64,000 bases of DNA from Lachnospiraceae bacterium (lineage in GTDB: Bacteria > Bacillota > Clostridia > Lachnospirales > Lachnospiraceae), in NCBI GenBank assembly GCA_017621815.1, contig JAGASK010000043.1, positions 1 to 64,000 of the forward strand, in the 5' to 3' direction. The translations under genes were made by a program, and so were the position numbers. Below are positions 8,719 to 16,866 of the stretch, in pieces; positions within the stretch are counted from its first letter, which is position 1, and every line of letters begins with the position of its first letter. The notes under the pieces were generated by a model. It saw nothing but the letters and a program-made list of their open reading frames with translations. It had not been told where the DNA came from and made no database searches.

Positions 8719-8925
8719 ATGTTTATTACAGTAGGCGGAGAAAGAAAAGAAGTAAAAGACGGCATTACGCTGCCGGAGCTGATTGAATTGGAAAAAGTGG
8801 AAACACCGGAGTATGTAACGGTTTCCATTAATGAGGAATTTATTGCGAAGGAGCAGATTGCTGCCACCGTAATAAAGGACGGAGACAATATTGAGTTCCT
8901 GTACTTTATGGGAGGTGGACAATAA
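8719..8925 (+). CDS. ThiS/MoaD-like sulfur carrier with masked C-terminus
   Basis: A 68-residue beta-grasp sulfur carrier ending in MGGGQ. Active ThiS/MoaD carriers end in Gly-Gly, which is adenylated and turned into a thiocarboxylate. Here extra residue(s) follow the diglycine, so the protein should be inactive until trimmed. A JAMM metalloprotease is encoded two genes downstream, as in the HcyS/HcyD pair described in Wolinella succinogenes, where the protease removes the terminal residue. The stop overlaps the next gene's start (TAATG), indicating translational coupling to its E1. Confidence 0.85.
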   Translation: MFITVGGERKEVKDGITLPELIELEKVETPEYVTVSINEEFIAKEQIAATVIKDGDNIEFLYFMGGGQ

Positions 8926-9731
8926 TGCCGTTAACGGATGAGCAGATTGAAAGGTATTCCAGGCATATCATTTTAAAGGAAGTGGGTGCCAAAGGACAAA
9001 ATAAGCTTTTGAAGGCAAAGGTTCTGATTATCGGTGCAGGAGGTTTAGGGGCGCCGGCAGCCATGTATCTTGCGGCGGCAGGAGTAGGCACCATCGGCAT
9101 TGCCGATGCGGATGAGGTGGATTTGTCCAACCTGCAAAGACAGATTATCCATGGTACGGCAGATGTGGGAAAGGCCAAGGTAAAATCTGCAAGAGAGACC
9201 ATTAATCAGATGAATCCTGATGTGACAGTGAATACCTATCGCACCTTTGTCAGCAGTGAAAATATCAGGGAGCTGATAAGAGATTATGATTTTATTATTG
9301 ACGGAACAGATAATTTCCCTGCCAAATTCCTGATTAATGATGCCTGTGTTATGGAGAAGAAGCCTTTTTCCCATGCAGGAATCATCAGGTTTAAAGGGCA
9401 GCTTATGACTTATGTTCCGGGGGAAGGCCCCTGCTATCGCTGTGTATTTAAAAATCCTCCTCCGAAGGATGCCGTTCCCACCTGCAAACAGGCAGGTGTC
9501 ATCGGAGCTATGGGCGGCGTTATCGGAAGCCTTCAGGCTATGGAAGCTATTAAATATATTATCGGCAAGGGACAGCTTTTGACAGGAAGCCTGCTCACTT
9601 ATGATGCCCTTACCATGGAATTTCACAAAATCAAGCTTCCGAAGGATACTCATAATTGCCCTGTCTGCGGAGAACATCCCACAATTACGGAACTTATTGA
9701 TTATGAGCAGGCTGAATGTGATATGAAGTAA
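8925..9731 (+). CDS. ThiF/MoeB/HesA-type E1 adenylyltransferase for the sulfur carrier
   Basis: Activates the carrier C-terminus by adenylation so that sulfur can be added. Seen: ATP-binding GAGGLG at about residues 38-43, the SNLQRQ segment at 68-73, a likely catalytic cysteine C187 in PTCKQAG, and two zinc CxxC pairs (C170/C173, C245/C248). Length (268) suits the ThiF/MoeB family without a rhodanese domain. Start overlaps the carrier's stop by one base. The partner is almost certainly the preceding gene product. Confidence 0.93.
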   Translation: MPLTDEQIERYSRHIILKEVGAKGQNKLLKAKVLIIGAGGLGAPAAMYLAAAGVGTIGIADADEVDLSNLQRQIIHGTADVGKAKVKSARETINQMNPDVTVNTYRTFVSSENIRELIRDYDFIIDGTDNFPAKFLINDACVMEKKPFSHAGIIRFKGQLMTYVPGEGPCYRCVFKNPPPKDAVPTCKQAGVIGAMGGVIGSLQAMEAIKYIIGKGQLLTGSLLTYDALTMEFHKIKLPKDTHNCPVCGEHPTITELIDYEQAECDMK

Positions 9732-9746
9732 AACAGAGGTAAGAAG

Positions 9747-10160
9747 ATGCTGCAGATAACGAAAAGTGATTATCAGAAAATTTTGAATCATGCCATAGAG
9801 GGACTTCCAAATGAAGCCTGCGGGCTGATTGCAGGAGTAATTGAAAATGATGTTAAGGTGGTAAAGGAAGTTTATCTTCTTACCAATATTGATGCCAGCA
9901 ATGAGCATTTCAGCATGGACCCGAAAGAGCAGCTGGCAGCAATAAAGGATATGCGCACAAAGGGATACCGGCAGTTCGGAAACTGGCATTCCCATCCGGA
10001 ATCTCCCTCAAGACCTTCGGAGGAGGATAAGCGTCTGGCATATGATTCTACAGCGGATTATTTGATTTTATCTCTTCAGGACAGGGAAAATCCGGTGTTG
10101 AACGCATTTTTAATCAAAGACCGCACAGAAGTTTCCAGGGAAGAAATACAATATACCTGA
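9747..10160 (+). CDS. JAMM/Mov34 (Mec+) metalloprotease
   Basis: A 137-residue zinc isopeptidase-like enzyme. The JAMM motif is complete: E23, then H81-S-H83-P, with S91 and D94 in HSHPESPSRPSEED. Prokaryotic relatives cleave after the diglycine of sulfur carriers, either releasing cysteine (Mec) or unmasking the carrier (HcyD). With a carrier ending GGGQ in the same operon, unmasking is the favoured role. Last gene before a terminator. Confidence 0.92.
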   Translation: MLQITKSDYQKILNHAIEGLPNEACGLIAGVIENDVKVVKEVYLLTNIDASNEHFSMDPKEQLAAIKDMRTKGYRQFGNWHSHPESPSRPSEEDKRLAYDSTADYLILSLQDRENPVLNAFLIKDRTEVSREEIQYT

Positions 10161-10184
10161 TGATTGAACTGTCAATGTTAAACC

Positions 10185-10217
10185 CCGAAAACACTTAAGC
10201 TGTTTTCGGGATTTTTG
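10185..10217 (+). terminator. Rho-independent terminator of the sulfur operon
   Basis: A ten-base-pair stem, CCCGAAAACA (10185-10194) with TGTTTTCGGG (10202-10211), a seven-base loop, then A and TTTTT. Confidence 0.9.
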
Positions 10218-10227
10218 CGGAAGCAGT

Positions 10228-10256
10228 TGCATAAAGGTTCAAGGTTCACTATAATT
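10228..10256 (+). promoter_or_regulatory. Promoter for rhodanese-TtcA and larE
   Basis: TTGCAT at 10228-10233, a 17-base spacer and TATAAT at 10251-10256. It lies just after the operon terminator, so the last two sulfur genes form their own unit. Confidence 0.75.
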
Positions 10257-10297
10257 AACGGAGATAAAAATGAATCTTAAAAGCAGGAAGAAAAGGT

Positions 10298-11476
10298 ATG
10301 GACAGAAAAACAGTTGAAGATTTGGAGAAGGATGGCAGGGACAAGCTGGTGATAGATTTAAGGAGCAGCGAAGATTTTGAAAAAGAAACATATCCCGGCT
10401 CCGTTAATATCTATTGGGAAGACTTTGAAGAAAATATGGGCCGGGTGCCGAAGGACAGACCGGTTTATTTGATTTGCTATACAGGACAGCGCAGTGATGA
10501 AATTGCCGGAGAACTTCTGAAAGACGGCTATGAAGCATACAGCATTGAAGGAGGTTATCGCGATTATCTTCGCCTGAAGCTTAAGCGGTTTATGGAAACG
10601 GCAGAGGAAAAAGAGGAGATTCTTACTGATAAATGCAGGGATGTGGAGCGAAGCATCGTAAAGAAATTCCGCAAGGAAATCTGGCGGAAATTTACAAAAG
10701 CCATCAATGAGTATGAACTGATTAAGGATGGGGATAAAATTGCGGTCTGTATTTCGGGCGGCAAGGATTCCATGCTGATGGCGAAGCTTTTTCAGGAGCT
10801 GGCACGCCATGGAAGAAAGAATTTTGAAGTGGTCTATCTTGTTATGAACCCGGGATATAATGAAATCAATTACCAGACTATTTTAAGCAATGCAAAGCTT
10901 TTGCAGGTGCCTGTGACGGTGTTTAAGACAGAGATATTTGATACCGTGGCAGATATTACGGATTCTCCCTGCTATCTGTGCGCCAGAATGAGGCGGGGAT
11001 ATTTATACAGCAGGGCAAAGGAGCTTGGCTGCAACAAAATTGCCCTGGGGCATCATTATGATGATGTGATTGAAACCATTCTTATGGGGATGCTTTACGG
11101 CGGGCAGGTTCAGACTATGATGCCAAAGCTCCACAGCACCAATTTTGAAGGAATGGAGCTGATTCGCCCCTTATATCTTATCAGGGAAGCGGATATTATA
11201 AAGTGGATGCATTATAATGAGCTGCATTTTATTCAGTGTGCCTGCCGTTTTACGGAAAACTGCGCATCCTGCGGAGGCACGGAAAAAGGCTCCAAGCGGG
11301 CTGAAATCAAGGCTCTTATCAAGGAACTTGCGGGTAAGGACCCTATTATTGAGAAGAATATATTCAGAAGTGTGGAAAATGTAAATTTAAGTACCGTGAT
11401 TGCCTATAAACAAAAGGGAGAAAAACATCATTTTCTGGATGAATATGACAGCATGCAGGGCGGAGAGGATGATTAG
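10298..11476 (+). CDS. Rhodanese-TtcA fusion (tRNA thiolation-like ATP pyrophosphatase)
   Basis: Two domains. Residues 1-~100 are a rhodanese domain with its persulfide cysteine C60 in CYTGQRS. Residues ~130-370 are a TtcA/TtuA-type PP-loop ATPase with SGGKDS at 153-158, paired cysteines C225/C228 (SPCYLC) and C314/C316/C322/C325 that could hold an iron-sulfur cluster or zinc. TtcA enzymes put sulfur into C32 of tRNA. The fusion implies that the rhodanese loads sulfur straight to the thiolase. Substrate RNA is not certain. Confidence 0.88.
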   Translation: MDRKTVEDLEKDGRDKLVIDLRSSEDFEKETYPGSVNIYWEDFEENMGRVPKDRPVYLICYTGQRSDEIAGELLKDGYEAYSIEGGYRDYLRLKLKRFMETAEEKEEILTDKCRDVERSIVKKFRKEIWRKFTKAINEYELIKDGDKIAVCISGGKDSMLMAKLFQELARHGRKNFEVVYLVMNPGYNEINYQTILSNAKLLQVPVTVFKTEIFDTVADITDSPCYLCARMRRGYLYSRAKELGCNKIALGHHYDDVIETILMGMLYGGQVQTMMPKLHSTNFEGMELIRPLYLIREADIIKWMHYNELHFIQCACRFTENCASCGGTEKGSKRAEIKALIKELAGKDPIIEKNIFRSVENVNLSTVIAYKQKGEKHHFLDEYDSMQGGEDD

Positions 11477-11479
11477 AAA

Positions 11480-12295
11480 ATGAATCAGAATGCAGAAATA
11501 TATGAAAAATTTGAAAATTTAAAGGCTTATCTGAAGGGACTTAACAGTGTGGCGGTGGCTTTTTCAGGCGGAGTGGATTCCACCTTCCTTTTAAAAACGG
11601 CTCATGAGGTGCTTGGTGATAAAGCAGTTGCGGTAACGGCAAGATCCTGTTCCTTTCCGGTAAGAGAATTCCGGGAGGCGGAAGAATTCTGTAAAAAAGA
11701 GAATATCAGACAATTTATTGTGGATTCAAAGGAACTGGAAATAGAAGGATTTTGTCAGAACCCTAAGAACAGGTGCTACCTCTGCAAAAAAGAGCTTTTT
11801 GAAAAGATAAAGGAAATAGCAAAGCAGCAGAACATTGCTGCTGTGGCGGAAGGTTCCAATATTGATGACAACGGCGATTACAGGCCGGGGCTTTTGGCAG
11901 TGGCAGAGCTTGGAATCAAAAGCCCGCTGCGGCATGCAAACCTGACGAAAAGCGATATCAGAATTTTGTCAAAGGATATGGGTCTGCCTACCTGGGATAA
12001 GCCCTCCTTTGCCTGTCTGGCATCCCGTTTCGTATATGGGGAAACCATTACAGTGGAAAAGCTGGAAATGGTGGACAAAGCAGAGCAGCTGCTTCTTAAT
12101 ATGGGCTTTTCACAAGTGCGTGTGCGCATTCATGGAATGATGGCGAGGATTGAAATTCTGCCTCAGGAATTTGACAGGCTGATGCAGAAGGAAAACAGGG
12201 AACGCATTGTGAAAAGCCTTAAGGAATATGGTTTTACCTATGTGACCATGGATTTAATGGGCTATCGCACAGGGAGCATGAATGAGACGCTGTGA
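11480..12295 (+). CDS. larE: LarE-type ATP-dependent sulfur transferase
   Basis: A PP-loop enzyme of the LarE family, which adds sulfur to the pyridinium precursor of the nickel-pincer cofactor. PP-loop SGGVDS spans 29-34. The conserved catalytic-position cysteine is C179 in PSFACLASRF, and C99 and C102 occur in NRCYLC. Three such cysteines match the Fe-S type LarE described for Thermotoga rather than the single-Cys sacrificial type. It starts three bases after the preceding stop. No larB, larC or larA is in the window, so it could serve another sulfur acceptor. Confidence 0.88.
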   Translation: MNQNAEIYEKFENLKAYLKGLNSVAVAFSGGVDSTFLLKTAHEVLGDKAVAVTARSCSFPVREFREAEEFCKKENIRQFIVDSKELEIEGFCQNPKNRCYLCKKELFEKIKEIAKQQNIAAVAEGSNIDDNGDYRPGLLAVAELGIKSPLRHANLTKSDIRILSKDMGLPTWDKPSFACLASRFVYGETITVEKLEMVDKAEQLLLNMGFSQVRVRIHGMMARIEILPQEFDRLMQKENRERIVKSLKEYGFTYVTMDLMGYRTGSMNETL

Positions 12296-12310
12296 ACGGC
12301 AGGCGCCGTT
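12295..12310. terminator. Hairpin between convergent genes
   Basis: AACGGC (12295-12300), loop AGGC, GCCGTT (12305-12310). Compact and centred in the 16-base gap between the larE stop and the GH127 stop. It lacks a T-tract on either strand, so its terminator role is tentative. Confidence 0.45.
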
Positions 12311-12311
12311 A

Positions 12312-14213
12312 TCATGCTTCATTCATCCATACGCGCATCTGGTTTTCGCCCCGGTTGCCCCAGGTATAGTAGGGAACGGCAACTGCGCGGCAGTTTTTTC
12401 CGGAAGGACGGAGGGTCGTGTAAAGACTGTCTGTGCCTTCCTTTCTTATTGCCCCGGCAGTAAGAGTTACGATGCCGCCAAGCAGTTCCTCTTTAAAAGC
12501 AGATGTCTCAGGCTGTGCGTCAGTCAGGGAAAGGGACAGCACATCTCCTTCATTGTCCACTCCTTCAAAACAATATACAAGAGGTCCCCTGCACAGGGCT
12601 GTGCGTCCGGTAAGCTGGGGTATTTTGGATGAGGGGTATACAAAATACGGGGTATCATCCAGGGTAAGAGTTACAGCATCTCCATCATTTACCTGTAAAT
12701 AAGCATAACCTTTTTCCAGAGTAGAGGAAGCTTTATTGCCGTTTACGGTGAGAGTAAAGGTTTTGCTGTAGCCGGGAATTCTGACAGCCAGCCTGCCGCC
12801 TTTTTCTATTTCATAGCTTACATGAAAATCATAAGGATAATCTGTTTTGCAGGTAAGCTTCATACCGTTTTCAAAGGTAATTTCCCCATCGGCAAATAAA
12901 TGACAGAAGGCGGTATCCTCGTTTTCACCGTAGGCATATTTTCCAAAAGAAGAAATCAGCCTTGCCACATTGGGCGGACAGCAGGCACAGGCATACCATT
13001 TGGGACGCTGTGTCAAATCATGGCGGTGAGTAGGAGAAATACCTGAAATACCGGGAATTACCTCCAGAGGATTTACATAGAAAAAGCGTTTGCCGTCAAG
13101 CTGCATTCCTGCAAGGACCGTGTTGTAAAAAGCCCTTTCCATTACATCGGCATATTCACTGTCAATATCTGTTTCCAGCATTCTGGAAGCGAAGAACATA
13201 AGACCGATGGAAGCGCAGGTTTCCGCATAGGCAGTATCATTCGGCAAATCATAGTCCACGCTGAAGGCTTCTCCGAGGACTGTGGAGCCAATACCTCCGG
13301 TCAGATACATACGGCGCTTTGTAATGCTTTCCCAAAGTCTCCGGCAGGCATCTGAAAGCTCTTTGTCATTGGTAACGGAAGCCAGATCCGCCATACCTGT
13401 GTACAGATAAACGGCACGGACAGCATGGCCTGTGGCATCAGACTGTCTGCGCACCGGCTGTCCGCTTTGCGTGTAATCCAGGTCTGAAGGATTGGAATTC
13501 CAAACGCTCCAGTCCCGCCTTGCAGCTTCTTTTTCATAAAAATGGGAATCAGTGCCCCTGATATTGATAAAATGCTCTGCCAGTGCAAGACAGTGCTCAT
13601 TTCCTGTGATACGGTACATTTTCATCAGGGCAAGCTCCACCTCAGGATGTCCCGGCCAGCCTTCATGTCCTTCCACAATAAAATGCCGGTAAATATGTTC
13701 CGCATTTTTCAGCATGACCTGCAAAAGCTTGTCTTTTCCTGTTGCCTCAAAGTATGCGCAGGCAGCTTCCATCATGTGTCCGGAGCAGTACAGCTCATGG
13801 CCTTCCTGCAGATTGGTCCAGCGCTTGTCTTTATCTTTAATGGTGTAATAAGTATTGAGATAACCGTCCGTATCCTGGGCATCTGCAATGAAATCAATCA
13901 GGTTATCTGCAGTTTCTTCCAGCTGTCTGTCGGGAAACAGGGACAGGGAATAAGCAGCAGCTTCCAGCCATTTGGCAGCATCACTGTCCTGAAATACCAT
14001 GCCGTAAAAGCCGTCTGCAGCATCTTCTCCGCGAAGGGCTTTCCCGGCATTGATAAAGTTTTGGATAACATGACTTTTTTCCGTATCGGGGGCCTGGTCG
14101 CAAAGTACGCTGTACTGGTAGGGAATCACCACATCCCTGATGAGTTTCTGGTATTTTCCGATAAAGCCGCCGGATTTGTAGGCTCTGATATTGGTTTGAT
14201 GTTGTTTTTTCAT
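12312..14213 (-). CDS. GH127 glycoside hydrolase (beta-L-arabinofuranosidase type)
   Basis: A 633-residue intracellular GH127 enzyme that likely removes terminal beta-L-arabinofuranose from plant glycans. The zinc-thiolate site of HypBA1 can be traced: E331 and C333 in AETCA, and C411/C412 in CACCPPN. The expected acid/base lies in GEAF (E315). No signal peptide. I chose the ATG at 14213 because the family starts just before the KYQKLIRDVVIPYQ block; an ATG at 14261 would add 16 residues without a ribosome site. Divergent from an AraC regulator, its probable controller. Confidence 0.9.
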   Translation of the reverse strand: MKKQHQTNIRAYKSGGFIGKYQKLIRDVVIPYQYSVLCDQAPDTEKSHVIQNFINAGKALRGEDAADGFYGMVFQDSDAAKWLEAAAYSLSLFPDRQLEETADNLIDFIADAQDTDGYLNTYYTIKDKDKRWTNLQEGHELYCSGHMMEAACAYFEATGKDKLLQVMLKNAEHIYRHFIVEGHEGWPGHPEVELALMKMYRITGNEHCLALAEHFINIRGTDSHFYEKEAARRDWSVWNSNPSDLDYTQSGQPVRRQSDATGHAVRAVYLYTGMADLASVTNDKELSDACRRLWESITKRRMYLTGGIGSTVLGEAFSVDYDLPNDTAYAETCASIGLMFFASRMLETDIDSEYADVMERAFYNTVLAGMQLDGKRFFYVNPLEVIPGISGISPTHRHDLTQRPKWYACACCPPNVARLISSFGKYAYGENEDTAFCHLFADGEITFENGMKLTCKTDYPYDFHVSYEIEKGGRLAVRIPGYSKTFTLTVNGNKASSTLEKGYAYLQVNDGDAVTLTLDDTPYFVYPSSKIPQLTGRTALCRGPLVYCFEGVDNEGDVLSLSLTDAQPETSAFKEELLGGIVTLTAGAIRKEGTDSLYTTLRPSGKNCRAVAVPYYTWGNRGENQMRVWMNEA

Positions 14214-14337
14214 CTGAGTAGTAACAGTCTCCTTTCCTGGTTTTGATAAAGTCCTTGACATAAGCTTATATATGTATTATGTTCTGTAAAAGATAGAAAA
14301 TAAATGGATTATTAGCGGATTTATATGGAGAATTATC

Positions 14338-15183
14338 GTGAATGAGATTGTACTGAATAACAGTTCCATGACAGTTTTGAATGGCTGCGACTTATGTGCG
14401 GCTTCAGAAGCTTTTTTTCATGCGGACAGAAAGCTTGATTTTCATGTTTTGATTTATGTAATTGAAGGGGTAATTTATGTTACGGAGGATGGAGTAGACT
14501 ATGAGGTTCATCCCGGGGAAATATTGTTTTTAAAAAGCGGAATACGACATTTCGGAAAAAGGGAAATACCAAAGGGAACAAGATGGTATTTTATTCATTT
14601 CTATTTTCTCGAAACACATGAGCTGCCATTATTTGTTCCTGACAGCAGCCCTTTTGTACAATACGAACCGGTCAAACTTGCAATAGCTTTACCCAAGAAA
14701 CTGACAGGAATGTCAGAAAGCTCTATAGAACAGCAAATTCAGGCATTTATTGCATATTTTCATTCCGATGATAAGATGAAGAAGTGGAGTATTAACCTGC
14801 GACTATTTGACTTGCTTAGTCAAATTGCTTTTTATCATAATAAGGAACCGGAGGGGAGAAGTCTTTCTGATAAGATTTGCGAATATCTGAATGCCCATGG
14901 CTGTGAGCCTTTTTCTGCTGCCTTGTTGGAGCAGCATTTTTTTCTAAGCTATAAACATATGGCGGCGGTGTTTAAGAAGGAAAAACAGCTTACCCTTCAG
15001 CAGTATCATACCAGAGTACGTATGACGGAAGCCTGCAGGCTGCTGAGGTCTACTTTGATGTCAGTGGGAGAAATCAGCAAGGAGCTGGGGTATCATGATA
15101 TGCTTTACTTCAGCCGCTGCTTTCATCAATTTGCGGGAGAGAGCCCTACGGAGTACAGGAGAAAGGTGAAGAGTTTTTATTAA
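14338..15183 (+). CDS. AraC-family transcriptional regulator
   Basis: 281 residues: an N-terminal cupin-like sensor (HPGEILFLKSGIRHFG around 59-74) and a C-terminal double helix-turn-helix (about 185-281) with the family end signature LYFSRCFHQFAGESPTEYR. The GTG start follows TGGAG by seven bases. It is divergent from the GH127 gene across a 124-base gap, the usual layout for a sugar-responsive activator of its neighbour; the ligand is inferred to be arabinose-derived. Confidence 0.92.
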   Translation: MNEIVLNNSSMTVLNGCDLCAASEAFFHADRKLDFHVLIYVIEGVIYVTEDGVDYEVHPGEILFLKSGIRHFGKREIPKGTRWYFIHFYFLETHELPLFVPDSSPFVQYEPVKLAIALPKKLTGMSESSIEQQIQAFIAYFHSDDKMKKWSINLRLFDLLSQIAFYHNKEPEGRSLSDKICEYLNAHGCEPFSAALLEQHFFLSYKHMAAVFKKEKQLTLQQYHTRVRMTEACRLLRSTLMSVGEISKELGYHDMLYFSRCFHQFAGESPTEYRRKVKSFY

Positions 15184-15256
15184 TTGCAGCAGCACTGGCA
15201 GCAGCTTTCAGATTTATGTTATACTGTTTTTAATAAGGAACAAACGGAGAAAAAGA

Positions 15257-15964
15257 ATGCGGATTGCAATTTGTGATGATGAAGAGGTGCAGAGAAAACT
15301 GCTTGCAGGATATTTGCAGGAATGGGCAAAGGCGAGGGATATACTTCTTGAGACGGAATGCTTTCCCAGTGCGGAAAGCCTTGAATTTGCATGGGAAGAT
15401 GACAGGGATTTTGACCTTTTGGTTCTGGATATTGAAATGGGTGAATTAAGCGGCATGGAGCTTGCCGGAAGAATCAGGGAAAAGAATGAAGAAGTTCCTG
15501 TTTTATTTATTACAGGCTATGAAAAGTATATGGCACAGGGGTATGAAGTGTCAGCCCTTCATTACCTTTTAAAACCGGTTCATAAGGAAAAGCTGTTTGC
15601 CGTGCTTGACAGGCTCCGGAAAACAAAAAAGCCGGAAGAAAAGTTTTCTTTTCGCAGGGAGGACAGTTTATTACTGCTGCCTGCTTCTTCCATCTGGTAT
15701 GTGGAAGCTATGGGACATAAGTGTCTGCTGGCAGAGAGGGATTTAAAGCATGAAGTCCATATGTCCATTAGTGAGGCAGTTTTGCTGTTTGGGGGCAGAA
15801 AAGAATTGGTACAGTGTCATCGTTCTTATATTGTAAATCTGCAGCACGCATCCTCTATTGCTAAAACAGAAATTGTGATGGATAACGGAACAAGGATTCC
15901 CATAAGCCGCAGTGCCGGAAAAGCGGTAAATGAAGCTTTTATCCGTAATTATCTTAAGAAATAG
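15257..15964 (+). CDS. LytTR-type response regulator
   Basis: 235 residues. Receiver domain (1-~118) with the acidic pair ICDDEE, phospho-acceptor Asp in LLVLDIEMGELSG, and the KPV lysine near 110. The C-terminal LytTR DNA-binding domain includes YVEAMGHKC and QCHRSYIVNL. An extended -10 (TGT, TATACT at 15220-15225) lies upstream. Paired with the AgrC-like kinase 56 bases downstream, giving an agr/Bln-style system. No peptide precursor was found nearby. Confidence 0.93.
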   Translation: MRIAICDDEEVQRKLLAGYLQEWAKARDILLETECFPSAESLEFAWEDDRDFDLLVLDIEMGELSGMELAGRIREKNEEVPVLFITGYEKYMAQGYEVSALHYLLKPVHKEKLFAVLDRLRKTKKPEEKFSFRREDSLLLLPASSIWYVEAMGHKCLLAERDLKHEVHMSISEAVLLFGGRKELVQCHRSYIVNLQHASSIAKTEIVMDNGTRIPISRSAGKAVNEAFIRNYLKK

Positions 15965-16020
15965 GTAATTATGGAACGAAAAGCCGGGGGAATATTCGGA
16001 TTGCTTAAGGAGGAAACAGA

Positions 16021-16746
16021 ATGGCTTGGGAACTGCTTTTTATAACAGTTATATTGCTCGTTATAAACATGGTAATATGGCGTATCTTTATGCCCCGGTA
16101 TGTGGACAGGAAAATTTCCCGGTTTCAAAATGAACTGGTGGACAGACATTATAATGAAGTGGAGACTATGTACCGGAAAATGAGAGGATGGCGGCATGAT
16201 TATCACAATCATATTCAGGTACTGAAGGCACACATGAGCCTTTCCCAGTATGAGCAGGCTGAAGATTATCTGGACAGGCTGGAGGAGGATCTGACATCGG
16301 TAGATACGGTGCTGAAGACAGGAAATGTAATGGTGGATGCTATTTTGAACAGTAAGCTTACCATGATACAGGAAAAGAAAATAGCGGTAGATGCTACTGC
16401 CATTGTGCCTGAAGAGATTTCCATATCGGGAATTGATTTATCCGTGCTGATCGGAAATCTTCTGGATAACGCCATGGAGGCATGTATGGAGCTGGATGAG
16501 GAAAAGGAGCGTTTTATCCGAATTTACATTGACATTATCAAAAAACAGCTGTATATTTCCGTTACCAATTCCATGGCAGGAAAGGCGAAAAGAACGGGAA
16601 GTGGTTTCCTTTCCCGTAAAACCGGAAGTCACGGCTTCGGGCTTCTTAGAATTGACAGCATTGTGGATAAATACGGCGGTTTTCTGAACAGGCAGACAGA
16701 AGACGGTGTGTTTGCCACAGAAGTGACGCTGCCGCTGACCGGATAA
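16021..16746 (+). CDS. AgrC-like sensor histidine kinase (GHKL)
   Basis: 241 residues with one N-terminal membrane helix (~4-23) and no extracellular sensor domain. The H-box is WRHDYHNHI (~57-65), the N-box LIGNLLDNAMEAC, and the G-box GSHGFGL, as in GHKL/SPOB-type kinases. Being so short, it may sense through its single helix or act as an output partner of another protein. Ribosome site AAGGAGG. Followed by a terminator, so it closes the two-component operon. Confidence 0.9.
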   Translation: MAWELLFITVILLVINMVIWRIFMPRYVDRKISRFQNELVDRHYNEVETMYRKMRGWRHDYHNHIQVLKAHMSLSQYEQAEDYLDRLEEDLTSVDTVLKTGNVMVDAILNSKLTMIQEKKIAVDATAIVPEEISISGIDLSVLIGNLLDNAMEACMELDEEKERFIRIYIDIIKKQLYISVTNSMAGKAKRTGSGFLSRKTGSHGFGLLRIDSIVDKYGGFLNRQTEDGVFATEVTLPLTG

Positions 16747-16760
16747 ATCACGGAAAATGC

Positions 16761-16802
16761 AATTCGTGCATGGTGGAATACCACTGGTGCACGAATTTTT
16801 TT
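16761..16802 (+). terminator. Rho-independent terminator
   Basis: AATTCGTGCA (16761-16770) pairs with TGCACGAATT (16788-16797), with an inner GTGG/CCAC stem around AATA, followed by seven T. Confidence 0.9.
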
Positions 16803-16866
16803 ATGCCCATAAACTGTGTTATGATGTTTACAGCTTCAGAAAATAGAAAAATGAGGGACAGGCGGT

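Noticed and set aside
9045-9995. 316-codon frame on the minus strand across the E1 and JAMM genes
   Set aside because: Shadow of two confidently identified genes; no known domain or ribosome site.
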